From NCBI GenBank assembly GCA_945862165.1, contig CAMAXI010000008.1:1-34569 (forward strand): a stretch of 34,569 nt of DNA, written 5' to 3'. Every line of letters begins with the position of its first letter. Position 1 is the first letter of the stretch. Made by a program: the position numbers and the translations under genes. The notes beneath the pieces were generated by a model. The model did not search any database, was not told where the DNA came from, and saw only the letters and a list, made by a program, of their open reading frames with translations. Positions 15,810 through 26,170 of this stretch are shown one piece after another. The DNA is from Chryseobacterium gleum (lineage in GTDB: Bacteria; Bacteroidota; Bacteroidia; Flavobacteriales_D; Crocinitomicaceae).

Positions 15810-16655
15810 TCACATAACTTCTACGACAAAAATATCGTAAAAAAGTTTTTCATTTGGCTTTACTAAATCTAACAATCCTTGATTACCGTATGCTTCTTCT
15901 GGTGGAACAAGCACCCAAACTTTATCGGATCTTTTCACTCCTAACATTCCTTTTTTAAGGCCTGAAACTAGACCATTATCTGAAAACCTCATCCGAAATG
16001 GCACTCCACGTCGATAACTTAAATCGTATTTTGGATTAGATTTAGTACCTACCATGTAATGAAAATCGATCGTATTACTTTCGGTTGCTGTTGTTAATTC
16101 ATCCTTATTTTCTTCTAATAACCAAACCTTTACATCATCTATTTTTCTTGTAGGCTTAATCTTACTTAAAATTTTAACCCGAATAATATTATTAGCATTT
16201 GGTGGAATAAGTCCTTTTACACCATATTTTCCACGTGCTAATTTTGCTGGTAAGAATATTTCAACAAAATCTCCTACTTTTAAATGTAACAAGGCTAAAT
16301 CCCAGCCTTTTGTTTGCATACCATATCCAACTAAAAAAGGAAGTGAGGCACGATTCAATAATTCATTACCATCTACCAATGTTCCATCTTCTAAGAAAAC
16401 TTGATAATTAATTTGAATTACATCTTCTTCTTTCAGTTTTTCGCCCTCTCCATGTTTGAACCATTTAATTTCTAGTCCATCCTTTAATTTTAATTCATTC
16501 TTTATCTTCGTTGGAACAAGGGTTTTATTTGTTGAATTTGTCTTTTTCAAATCCGAAACAATGTTTTCATCTTCATTTATTTCTTTTTTAACTCCTTCTA
16601 CATTACACCCTACAAGACTTAAAGCCATACAGAAATAAACGATTTTTGCTCTCAT
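15810..16655 (-). CDS. Lipoprotein with two FKBP-type peptidyl-prolyl isomerase domains
   Basis: The 281-residue protein has a lipobox LVGC (C17), a low-complexity linker to about residue 50, then two FKBP-like domains. The first (about 72-165) keeps GWDLALLHLKVGD and IPPNANNIIRVKI. The second (about 190-281) keeps SGLKKGMLGVKRSDKVWVLV and PPEEAYGNQG. It is therefore a likely periplasmic folding helper tethered to a membrane. Several aromatic residues of the classic FKBP pocket differ, especially in the second domain, so catalytic activity of each half is uncertain. It starts one base after the stop of another FKBP lipoprotein, so they are most likely one operon. Confidence 0.85.
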   Translation of the reverse strand: MRAKIVYFCMALSLVGCNVEGVKKEINEDENIVSDLKKTNSTNKTLVPTKIKNELKLKDGLEIKWFKHGEGEKLKEEDVIQINYQVFLEDGTLVDGNELLNRASLPFLVGYGMQTKGWDLALLHLKVGDFVEIFLPAKLARGKYGVKGLIPPNANNIIRVKILSKIKPTRKIDDVKVWLLEENKDELTTATESNTIDFHYMVGTKSNPKYDLSYRRGVPFRMRFSDNGLVSGLKKGMLGVKRSDKVWVLVPPEEAYGNQGLLDLVKPNEKLFYDIFVVEVM

Positions 16656-16656
16656 A

Positions 16657-17169
16657 TTAATTATTTAATTTTAATAATTCCAGATCAATCACTAAAGGTG
16701 TAATTGGTGGAATTTTATTATTATCTCCTGAAATACCATGTGCTAGATGAGAAGGAATAATCAATACTGCTTTCTCTCCCAACCTCATTTTTTTCACACC
16801 TTCCTGAACACCTGATTCAATATCCGTTTTGTCTATTTTAAAATAAACAATTTCATCTTTTGGTGTAACATAACATGTATCTCCATTTAAAAATGTAATC
16901 ACATATCTTACACCAGCTTCCATTCCTGTTTTCGCGGAATCTCCAGCCGTTTTTTTATATACCCCATAATATAATCCAGAACCTGTTTGACGCATATCTA
17001 ACATCTTTCGATGCTCTAAATACATGGCGATATTTAATTTTTCTTTTTGCGCAATTCGTTGATTCATTTCAATCGATTTTTGCTTACTCCAATCGATTTC
17101 TTTTTTTTCTGTATTGGAATTACAACTGAATAACAGAATAATTACTAGAAAAAATAATATTGGTTTCAT
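16657..17169 (-). CDS. FKBP-type peptidyl-prolyl isomerase lipoprotein, GldI-like
   Basis: This 170-residue protein has a lipobox-like FSC (C16) and one FKBP domain in the C-terminal two thirds (about 75-168), with GVQEGVKKMRLGEKAVLIIP and AHGISGDNNKIPP. The N-terminal helical part (about 28-62, with YLEHRKMLDMRQTGSGLYY) resembles GldI, a lipoprotein needed for gliding and type IX secretion in Flavobacterium johnsoniae. The GldI assignment is by overall pattern and is not certain; no other gld gene is in the window. It has its own promoter core at 17187-17194 and leads the two-gene FKBP operon. Confidence 0.78.
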   Translation of the reverse strand: MKPILFFLVIILLFSCNSNTEKKEIDWSKQKSIEMNQRIAQKEKLNIAMYLEHRKMLDMRQTGSGLYYGVYKKTAGDSAKTGMEAGVRYVITFLNGDTCYVTPKDEIVYFKIDKTDIESGVQEGVKKMRLGEKAVLIIPSHLAHGISGDNNKIPPITPLVIDLELLKLNN

Positions 17170-17186
17170 AGAATCTAATTAATTAA

Positions 17187-17215
17187 CAAATGTAAAATTC
17201 GAAAATTACACAAAA
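17187..17215 (-). promoter_or_regulatory. Promoter of the FKBP lipoprotein operon
   Basis: TACATTTG on the minus strand (17187-17194) matches TAnnTTTG and lies 18 bp before the GldI-like start. A TTTTG -33 candidate at 17211-17215 overlaps the last codons of the upstream DHH gene; its 16-nt spacer is slightly short. Confidence 0.55.
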
Positions 17216-18210
17216 TAGTGTGGGGCGACATTCAAAAACAATTGAATAGCATCCTCGATTTTACCGTCGAATCGACCACCAGAAGCATTTGCATGTCCTC
17301 CACCTTGAAAATATTTACCTGCCATTTCGTTTACGGGATTCTCTTTTCCTTTAGAACGGAAGGAAATCTTTATAAATCCACCTTCTGCTTCCACAAACAA
17401 CACCGCAACACGCATTCCAAAAATGGACAATGCAGTATTTACGAGTCCTTCTGTATCCCCTTTTTGATGATTAAATTGATGTAATTCATCCAAAGTCAAC
17501 CAAATATAAGCTATACGCATTTTCTCATCCACCACTAATTTATCCGAACATGCATACCCTTTCAAACGTAAGCGCTCCAGCGTATTAGTGTCATGAATGT
17601 TTTCATGAATTATTGCATGATTGAATCCTAAAGGCAATATTCGTGAAATAATTTCATGTGTTCTAGGCTGCACAGAAGGAAAACGGAAGGAACCTGAATC
17701 AGTCATGATCCCTAAATAAATCGCCGTGCCAACTTCGGGTGTTAAATACTCATTCCAATTTGCGCCTTCGATAACATCATACACCAACTGACATGTTGAA
17801 CAAGAAGTAGTATCTGAAAGCATTACGTCTACATAATTTTCCGGATTTAAATGATGATCGATCATCACTTTTTTACCATTCGTTGCACGAAGCACCTCCC
17901 CCATTGCATCCCCCAAACGAGATGGCTCATTATAATCTAAGGAAAAAATTAAATCTGCAGCATTTAAATGTTGACGTACTTCATTTTCCTTGGTCTCAAA
18001 ATCTACAATCTCATTTACACATGGAACCCATGCTAAATAATTCGGAAAAGGATCTGGATGACAAATCACCACTTGTTTTCCTAAGCCTTTTAACGTTAAA
18101 TAAAGTGCGACAGAACTTCCAATTGAGTCACCATCTGGCGATTTGTGTGAAGTAATTACAATTTTGGATGCTGATTCGACTAGTTGTTTGATTTGTGTGT
18201 ATTGAACCAT
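17206..18210 (-). CDS. DHH/DHHA1 phosphoesterase, NrnA-like
   Basis: The 334-residue protein has the DHH domain ligands: H22, D26 and D28 in SHKSPDGDS, and the DHH triad itself in MIDHHLNP (about 117-124). The C-terminal DHHA1 substrate-binding motif GGGHANASGG is intact near 303-312. Such NrnA-type enzymes degrade short oligoribonucleotides and often dephosphorylate pAp; related ones cleave cyclic dinucleotides. I see no extra regulatory domain, which favours the NrnA role. It lies 35 bp past dapA and 36 bp before the GldI-like gene. Confidence 0.9.
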   Translation of the reverse strand: MVQYTQIKQLVESASKIVITSHKSPDGDSIGSSVALYLTLKGLGKQVVICHPDPFPNYLAWVPCVNEIVDFETKENEVRQHLNAADLIFSLDYNEPSRLGDAMGEVLRATNGKKVMIDHHLNPENYVDVMLSDTTSCSTCQLVYDVIEGANWNEYLTPEVGTAIYLGIMTDSGSFRFPSVQPRTHEIISRILPLGFNHAIIHENIHDTNTLERLRLKGYACSDKLVVDEKMRIAYIWLTLDELHQFNHQKGDTEGLVNTALSIFGMRVAVLFVEAEGGFIKISFRSKGKENPVNEMAGKYFQGGGHANASGGRFDGKIEDAIQLFLNVAPHYFV

Positions 18211-18255
18211 TTAGGAGATTATGAATTATGAGTTTGAGTTATGGATTATAAATTA
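18211..18255 (+). repeat. Short degenerate ATTATGA repeat between dapA and the DHH gene
   Basis: The 35-bp gap and the end of dapA contain several variants of GAATTATGA (GATTATGA, AATTATGA, GTTATGGA, AAATTATG). It differs in sequence from the GATTACAGATTGGAA arrays but has the same look. It overlaps the last dapA codons. Confidence 0.6.
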
Positions 18256-19136
18256 TGTGCTAATTGCACTAATGATTTCATTTCTTGGTTGATTCTGTTT
18301 GCTAAGTTAGTAGAAACAGGCACTAAAGGTAAACGAAGATTTTGGGTTAGTATTTCTCTGTTTTCTAAAGCTACTTTAACCCCTCCAGGATTTCCTTCTT
18401 CAAAAAACATTTTAGTAATGTTTAGTAATTCATGATGTATTGGTCGCGCTAAATCAAATTCTCCCTTCAATGAAGCATTTACCATAGTTGAAAATTTTTC
18501 AGGCAATGCATTTGCAACAACGGATATCACACCTGCTGCGCCACACGCTATTAAAGGCATTGTAATCGCATCGTCCCCTGAAAGTACATTAAACCCTTTT
18601 GGTTTACGATTGATAATATCCATGATTTGTTCGAAGTTACCTGATGCTTCTTTTACAGCAACAACATTAGGTAATTCGGCTAAACGCAAGGTTGTGTCTG
18701 CTAACATGTTTGAACCAGTTCTTCCAGGAACATTGTATAAAATGATTGGCAATTTACTAGCTTCTGCTAAAAATTTAAAATGTTGGTAAATACCTTCTTG
18801 TGTTGGCTTATTATAATAAGGCGAAACAGAAAGAATTCCATCCACACCAGCAGGAACATTAGCGATTGCTTTGGCAACTTCTAAGGTATTGTTTCCTCCT
18901 ACTCCGAAAACAATTGGCAATCTACCTGCATTTTTATTAATGACAGTTTGTAAAATCTCTTCTTTCTCTTCTTTACTTAATGTTGGAGATTCCGCAGTTG
19001 TTCCCATCACCACCAAGAAATTTGTACCTCCTTGTATTTGTAACTGAACTAATTTGCGTAATGCGTCAAAATCTACGGATTTATCTGATTTGAATGGTGT
19101 TACTAATGCTACACCGGAACCTTTGAAGTTACTCAT
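18246..19136 (-). CDS. dapA: 4-hydroxy-tetrahydrodipicolinate synthase
   Basis: DapA condenses pyruvate with aspartate semialdehyde, the first step toward meso-diaminopimelate and lysine. The 296-residue protein has a (beta/alpha)8 pattern with the expected residues: T46 and T47 in GTTAES, Y134 in YNVPGRT, R139, and the Schiff-base lysine K162 in VAVKEASGN. Length is standard. It lies 86 bp past ligA with a promoter core at 19157-19164. It probably supplies the peptidoglycan precursor pool that the M23 peptidase later acts on. Confidence 0.95.
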   Translation of the reverse strand: MSNFKGSGVALVTPFKSDKSVDFDALRKLVQLQIQGGTNFLVVMGTTAESPTLSKEEKEEILQTVINKNAGRLPIVFGVGGNNTLEVAKAIANVPAGVDGILSVSPYYNKPTQEGIYQHFKFLAEASKLPIILYNVPGRTGSNMLADTTLRLAELPNVVAVKEASGNFEQIMDIINRKPKGFNVLSGDDAITMPLIACGAAGVISVVANALPEKFSTMVNASLKGEFDLARPIHHELLNITKMFFEEGNPGGVKVALENREILTQNLRLPLVPVSTNLANRINQEMKSLVQLAHNL

Positions 19137-19156
19137 GTTTCTAAAATTAAGATGCT

Positions 19157-19164
19157 CAAAGTTA
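19157..19164 (-). promoter_or_regulatory. Possible -7 element for dapA
   Basis: TAACTTTG on the minus strand matches TAnnTTTG, 21 bp before the dapA start codon. No clear -33 element follows, since the upstream part is a repeat-like GAAAGT stretch. Confidence 0.5.
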
Positions 19165-21235
<2,071 letters not shown>

Positions 21236-22108
21236 TTACTTTTTCTTCGCTTTTAGCATTCTACTTTTCCCTTGTAAATCTAATTTTATTTCCACCGCAT
21301 CGTATCCGATTGCAATTACTAATTCTTTTGTCAATTCAGCATAAGATTCATGTAATTCAAAAAACAAGCATCCATCTGGTTTTAATAGACGAAGTGCTTT
21401 TTCAGCGATTGCTCTATAAAAAATTAACGGTGTTTCATCTGCAACAAATAATGCCAAATGAGGTTCGAAATCCAGTACGTTCTTCTCCATTAAATCCTTT
21501 TCTTTCATCGGAATATACGGTGGATTTGAAACGATAAGATCGAATGAATTTTCAGTAAATATATCTGCGTCTTCTACTAATGCATTGTCTTGTAGAAAAT
21601 GTAGATCCAAGGATAGTAACATTGCATTTTTCTTAGCGAGCGCAATAGCTTCATTACTAATATCTGTAGCAGAAATATCACTTTTCTTTAAAATACTTTT
21701 AAGTGCCAAAGCAATACAACCCGATCCTGTGCAAATATCTAAAACAGTATATTTTTGAGTAGTATTTAACGAACTAATTATCCAATCCACTAATTCCTCT
21801 GTTTCAGGCCTTGGAATCAAAGCACGTTCATCACAACGGATAAGTAAATCATAAAAAAAAGTTTCTCCTAGAATATATTGAAACGGTTCGTGGTTTTGCA
21901 ATCGTTTTACAATAGATCTAAAATAAAGCAAATCTGATTCTGACAATCGAATGTCTTTTTGGAGCAACAAATCGGCATCCGAAAGTTTTAAACGTTTTTT
22001 TAAAGATTCTTTGTAGAATGTATTTATTTCTCTTTCGGTAAAATATGGAATTAATCGTTCCGAAAAATACGTTTTAACTGCTTCAGCTGTGTTTTGCGTA
22101 ACAAACAT
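21236..22108 (-). CDS. prmC: Peptide chain release factor N5-glutamine methyltransferase
   Basis: PrmC methylates the glutamine of the GGQ motif in release factors RF1 and RF2. The 290-residue protein has the N-terminal helical domain, the SAM-binding loop LDICTGSGCIALAL (about 137-150) and the signature NPPYIP, which binds the target glutamine. IPRPETEELVDW (about 117-128) is another strong family string. It lies 3 bp from both neighbours, ligA and the beta-barrel candidate. Confidence 0.95.
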   Translation of the reverse strand: MFVTQNTAEAVKTYFSERLIPYFTEREINTFYKESLKKRLKLSDADLLLQKDIRLSESDLLYFRSIVKRLQNHEPFQYILGETFFYDLLIRCDERALIPRPETEELVDWIISSLNTTQKYTVLDICTGSGCIALALKSILKKSDISATDISNEAIALAKKNAMLLSLDLHFLQDNALVEDADIFTENSFDLIVSNPPYIPMKEKDLMEKNVLDFEPHLALFVADETPLIFYRAIAEKALRLLKPDGCLFFELHESYAELTKELVIAIGYDAVEIKLDLQGKSRMLKAKKK

Positions 22109-22111
22109 GTA

Positions 22112-22813
22112 TTAACGTTGCTTTATATAATAGGTATATCCAAATCCGACGGTTAGAAACTGTGTAAATGATGTTGCAGGACTAGAATTAGCATTTGAAA
22201 CATCCTTTACAAAGCCTAGTAAGGTAGGATCGAAATTATATTTTTGAGCCGTATAACTCACTACCCATCGATAGGACGATTGATTATCTGCAGTGATAAC
22301 AAAACCTATAGAAGGCTCGACTACAAGTACATTCATTGTAGGTAACTTGCTTAATTTTCGGTTATTTTCTGAATCAAAAATCAATATAGATTGTCCAATT
22401 TTTACGTTTAAATCAATCCCGTATCGATCTGTGTGAAATTTTTCATAGCCTACTCTAACAAAAGCTCCAAGTGACTGAATACCACCTAAATTTTTAGTAT
22501 CGTTCGTCAACACATGATTAATCCAAAAATAATTATAATTAACTCCCAATCCAGTAGTCAATCGATTTTTGAACGAATAATGATAATAAGGAGATATATT
22601 CACAATTCCTTGCATATACCCGTTAAAATTCTTGTTTCTAATAGCAACTGGTAAACCAACCTCCAAACTGATGGAATGGTGAGGATTTATGCGAGAATAT
22701 GTCTCCGCTTCTTCATTATCTTCTTCCTCCAAAGTTTGCGCACTAATGGATAATGGTAAAAAAATCAAGGTTAAAAATAGAAATGTGTAACAAAAAAAAA
22801 TGCGATGTGTCAT
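22112..22813 (-). CDS. Putative outer-membrane beta-barrel protein
   Basis: I do not recognise the exact family. The 233-residue protein has a Sec signal peptide (about 1-25, cut after ISAQT), a short acidic stretch (EEEDNEEAE), then alternating polar and aromatic strands such as SPYYHYSFKNRLTTGLGVNY and a C-terminal FLTVGFGYTYYIKQR, typical of small outer-membrane barrels of about eight to ten strands. Function is unknown; a structural or porin-like role is inferred. It starts 74 bp after the MutS-like gene and ends 3 bp before prmC. Confidence 0.65.
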   Translation of the reverse strand: MTHRIFFCYTFLFLTLIFLPLSISAQTLEEEDNEEAETYSRINPHHSISLEVGLPVAIRNKNFNGYMQGIVNISPYYHYSFKNRLTTGLGVNYNYFWINHVLTNDTKNLGGIQSLGAFVRVGYEKFHTDRYGIDLNVKIGQSILIFDSENNRKLSKLPTMNVLVVEPSIGFVITADNQSSYRWVVSYTAQKYNFDPTLLGFVKDVSNANSSPATSFTQFLTVGFGYTYYIKQR

Positions 22814-22887
22814 ATATTCAAATCATTAATAAAAACAGATTAGCCAATATACAAAAAATACAGGTTTTACTTTTAGAATTCCCTAAA

Positions 22888-24657
22888 TTAATTCACCAAA
22901 TTCATTTTCTTTAATAAAAAAGAGGCATTCATATTTTGACAAACACCATTTTGAAGCTGATAATCAAATGTCAATTCATCGTTTTGAATCGTAGAGTCAA
23001 AATGTGCTGTATAAAACGCCTTGTTTTGCGTTTCCAATGTACACAAAGACAAATCGTGTGTAGCTATGACACCTGCAGCTCCAAGGTTTTGCATTTTAAG
23101 CATAAACTTATAGGAGCCCTCTTCTTTATCCTTACTATTGGTTCCTTTTAAAATTTCATCTAAAAGCACAAAAACAGATTGATTTTGCTCCACAGCGTCC
23201 ATTAACTTTCTTAAACGACTCAATTCGGCAAAAAAATAGGAGCTGTTTTCCGAAAGATTATCGCTTGTTCGCATCGAAGTATATAAATGAACCTTTGGGT
23301 ATGTATATTCGGTTGCAAAAACAGGGAATCCAGCATTTGCAAACATTATTGCGCAACCAATTGCTCGTAAATAAGTACTCTTTCCTGCCATATTTGGACC
23401 TGTAAGAATCATAAATTGTTGGGAATCGACTAAACTAAAATCATTTTGCACCGAAGATGTGTGTGCTAATAAGGGATGGGTCAATCCTTTCATTTCCTTT
23501 TTCTCAATTTCATTTAATTGCGCATAAATGGTATTTGGATAATTAAATCGCACAGTCGCTGCGGATATATACGCTTCCACTTTAGACAATCCTTGCTCCC
23601 ATCCTTCCCATTTAGCCTGATTTTTTGTTATCCAATTTCCAAGTGAAATTCGTTGTCGAATATCCCAAGCTAAAAACACATTTATCGCCATTCCCAACAC
23701 CATATTATTTCGTGTGTTGTATCTGCTAATAATTTTAATCAATTGATTTAATTCGTCGGCTATCTCTTTTGGTTTTTCTTGAAAAAAAGTAGAAATCCAA
23801 GGTTCATTTTGATCTTTTTGTACTAATTCATTTAATGAAATCAGTTGATTACGCATCACTACTATTCGATCTTCTACATTTGAAATTTGATTTGCGATAA
23901 AATTGGTGTTTTTTAATTCGATACTCGCTGGAATTAAAGTAATTAGAATAATCAACGAAAAAACGGAGGTAGAAATAATATCTAAATTAAAAAGAATCAA
24001 GGAAGAAAAAGCCAAAATAGGGATGAGTAACTTGATAGATTTAAACCAAGTTTTAATTGGAAAATTGGAATCTAATAACTGGTTTAAGCGATATTCCTTT
24101 TGTTTGGAGTCTTCCTGCATTATTCCAACTGCCCGAAAATGAAGGGACCAGGTTGTGTTTTTAGCGAATTGTTCTACGATCTCATTGACTTCTGTTGGTT
24201 TTTTATTGCCATATAAAAGCATCGAAACCAATTCTTTTTCTCCTAAACTACTTGTTGTTCTATTTATAAAGGCAAATAATCCATTGGATTTAAACAAATC
24301 TAAATCTCCTGAAAAAGGGTGATTATTCGATGCATGTTTTTCACCCGAATTAAATCCTGAAAAATCGCCACCTAATGCATCAATCTCATTTTCAGTTAAA
24401 TTAATTTTATTTTGTACAATCTTCAAGGCTGTTTTACAATCCGTATAGCGCGCTAATACGATTAAAAACAAAACTATTGAAACAAGGATTACCGTGAAAA
24501 ATGGAAAATACTTACCAAACGTTAAATAAACTCCTATGGTCGTTGCTAAAAAAATAATCAAACGTAACCAGCTGTAATTTCTTAAAACACGCATTAAAGA
24601 TTTCTTATCCTGCTCTAATTGTACTAAATTCTTGTTGTAAAATTCTTTTGCTAGCAT
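22888..24657 (-). CDS. Membrane-anchored MutS-like ATPase
   Basis: The 589-residue protein ends in a MutS domain V ATPase: Walker A GPNMAGKST (420-428), followed by the helix ELSRLRKLMDAV, the Walker B part FVLLDEILKGTNS and the ATHDLSLC histidine motif. The N-terminal half has no mismatch-recognition or connector domain; instead it has two pairs of predicted membrane helices (about 31-48 and 51-69; 210-225 and 229-246). The HPFSGDLDLF string joins it to a MutS-related family common in Bacteroidota and often misnamed MutS. Its job is unknown. I start it at 24657 (MLAKEFYNKN) because the upstream frame begins inside the FISUMP terminator hairpin. Confidence 0.85.
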   Translation of the reverse strand: MLAKEFYNKNLVQLEQDKKSLMRVLRNYSWLRLIIFLATTIGVYLTFGKYFPFFTVILVSIVLFLIVLARYTDCKTALKIVQNKINLTENEIDALGGDFSGFNSGEKHASNNHPFSGDLDLFKSNGLFAFINRTTSSLGEKELVSMLLYGNKKPTEVNEIVEQFAKNTTWSLHFRAVGIMQEDSKQKEYRLNQLLDSNFPIKTWFKSIKLLIPILAFSSLILFNLDIISTSVFSLIILITLIPASIELKNTNFIANQISNVEDRIVVMRNQLISLNELVQKDQNEPWISTFFQEKPKEIADELNQLIKIISRYNTRNNMVLGMAINVFLAWDIRQRISLGNWITKNQAKWEGWEQGLSKVEAYISAATVRFNYPNTIYAQLNEIEKKEMKGLTHPLLAHTSSVQNDFSLVDSQQFMILTGPNMAGKSTYLRAIGCAIMFANAGFPVFATEYTYPKVHLYTSMRTSDNLSENSSYFFAELSRLRKLMDAVEQNQSVFVLLDEILKGTNSKDKEEGSYKFMLKMQNLGAAGVIATHDLSLCTLETQNKAFYTAHFDSTIQNDELTFDYQLQNGVCQNMNASFLLKKMNLVN

Positions 24658-24682
24658 ACTTTCAATTGAAAAGTAAATATAC

Positions 24683-24716
24683 AAAAAAAGGGACTGTTTC
24701 ATATTGAAACAGTCCC
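24683..24716 (-). terminator. Intrinsic terminator of the FISUMP genes
   Basis: A 12-bp stem (GGGACTGTTTCA at 24690-24701 with its complement near 24705-24716) has a three-base loop. A run of seven Ts follows on the minus strand. It lies 18 bp beyond the original stop of the FISUMP gene, which supports that stop as the ancestral end. Confidence 0.9.
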
Positions 24717-24733
24717 CTAATTAGGTATAATAA

Positions 24734-25387
24734 TTAAAATTTGTCTTTAATACAACGAATCGATAATCCATCACGTTTGTCTCCGTGTCCAGCGAAGAGT
24801 GCAGGTTCATTAAAACCTATTTCTCTCCCCCATGCACTTAACTCACCATGTTATGAAGAACTCCACCAATAAGCATTCTTACCAATATTATTAAAAGAAC
24901 CATTTACGCCATACATACCCTTAGGTAAAGCATGAAAACTACTTGTGTTGGTAGCAGAAGTATTAGGCATTTCCCAATGTAGTTTCGCTTTCATTTTACC
25001 ACCTGCAATTTCATCACCACCTAGAAATTTGGCTATAGTATCCCATTCTACTCCAGAAGGAACATGCCAACCAGTTGGACAAACACCTCTTTTATCGATA
25101 ACTGCCATCCAATTATATAGTACTCCGTGTTTTGTGTCATTTTTATAAAAAACATAAGCGCCATTTTCCCAAGCATTCCAAACTGTACTGTCTTGAATAT
25201 GCGGAATCGGTTGTCCGTTTTTGTACTTTGTAACTTTCAGATTATCCATCATCCATTCCTGCTTCCCAAGTAAAATAGACTTGTATACATTTCCTTCAAT
25301 ATCTGTAACGCCATTCCCTGTAGATTGTGCTTTTGAAAAAAATACAGATAAGAAACAAATAAAGAATAAAACCAATCTACTTTTCAT
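24734..25387 (-). pseudogene. FISUMP-domain secreted protein broken by an in-frame stop
   Basis: The start at 25387 gives a Sec signal peptide (MKSRLVLFFICF... to SKAQS). The body matches the Fibrobacter succinogenes major paralogous domain: QEWMMDNLKVTKYKNG, NWMAVIDKRGVCPTGWHVPS and AYWWSSS. A TAA codon at 24851-24853 then stops it after 178 residues. The same frame continues for 38 more residues with the expected domain end (GLSIRCIKDKF) and a normal stop at 24734, just before the terminator. The intact paralogue upstream has glutamate near this place. A single substitution, for example GAA or CAA to TAA, explains it. It may still make a product lacking the last strands. A sequencing error cannot be excluded. 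Confidence 0.82.
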
Positions 25388-25452
25388 TATATTTAAATTA
25401 TTGTGAAGCACAATATTAATTAAAATAAAATTTGATTATAATTAATTAACAA

Positions 25453-26085
25453 TTACTTAATATACCGAATACAACGTATGGTTAACCCGTCTTCTTTTGA
25501 TGCAAAACCTTTATAAACGTTATCTTCGTTTATCCCGATTGCTCTTCCAATAGCTTGTTTTTCATTTTGTTCAGTAGAACTCCACCAGTATGCATGTATT
25601 CCTACATTAGACAATTTACCTTTTTCGGTAACATAACCAATTGGAAAAGCACTAAAACCAGAAGCATTCAAGTCAAAAAAATCAAAATCTTCCCAAACAC
25701 CTTTTTTATCCGATTTCATGTCAATCGCTGCAATATCCTCTCCTCCCAATTTATTTTCTAAATAAAACCAATCTTGATCTGTAGGTACTGTCCATCCAGT
25801 AGGACAAACATTGCGCGCATCATTTACAACACTCCAAGAATAATACTTCCCAGAATATAAAGGATTAGGGTTAGATATTGCTAAATGTTCATCTAATATG
25901 GAATCCCCATTATTAAAATGCATCGTCCTTAAGTTTTCAGTCATCCATTCAGACTTACCAATACGGATTACTGAATAATTATTACCATCTATGTCTTTCA
26001 CCTCTTTTATTCTTTGAGATAATACTACATTTGTCATTAACGATACGACAAAAAATAGATTTAATGTGTAGATAACTGCTTTCAT
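25453..26085 (-). CDS. FISUMP-domain secreted protein
   Basis: This 210-residue protein has a Sec signal peptide (about 1-23, VVLSQR) and one full FISUMP domain: SEWMTENLRTMHFNNG, DARNVCPTGWTVPTDQDW, HAYWWSSTEQ and the closing GLTIRCIRYIK. FISUMP domains occur in secreted or surface proteins of Bacteroidota and Fibrobacteres; their role is not established. It is the intact neighbour and paralogue of the broken gene at 24734-25387, 65 bp away, and likely the first gene of a two-gene transcript. It is divergent from the EamA gene. Confidence 0.88.
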   Translation of the reverse strand: MKAVIYTLNLFFVVSLMTNVVLSQRIKEVKDIDGNNYSVIRIGKSEWMTENLRTMHFNNGDSILDEHLAISNPNPLYSGKYYSWSVVNDARNVCPTGWTVPTDQDWFYLENKLGGEDIAAIDMKSDKKGVWEDFDFFDLNASGFSAFPIGYVTEKGKLSNVGIHAYWWSSTEQNEKQAIGRAIGINEDNVYKGFASKEDGLTIRCIRYIK

Positions 26086-26125
26086 GATATTAAAATATTA
26101 ACATTAAATTAAACTTGATAACATA

Positions 26126-26141
26126 AAGTTAACATTAACTT
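26126..26141. promoter_or_regulatory. Perfect inverted repeat in the FISUMP/EamA divergent gap
   Basis: AAGTTAA-CA-TTAACTT forms a 7-2-7 palindrome about midway between the two divergent starts (26085 and 26171). It could be an operator for a dimeric regulator. The base composition is AT-rich, so chance is possible, and no regulator gene is nearby. Confidence 0.35.
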
Positions 26142-26170
26142 ATTGAAATAGCAAATAATTGATACAAAAT

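Noticed and set aside
18241-18435. Plus-strand frame over the 3' end of dapA
   Set aside because: It is antisense to a fully supported dapA and has no recognisable features.
24658-24702. N-terminal extension of the MutS-like protein
   Set aside because: It begins inside the stem of the upstream terminator, so it would not be on the message.
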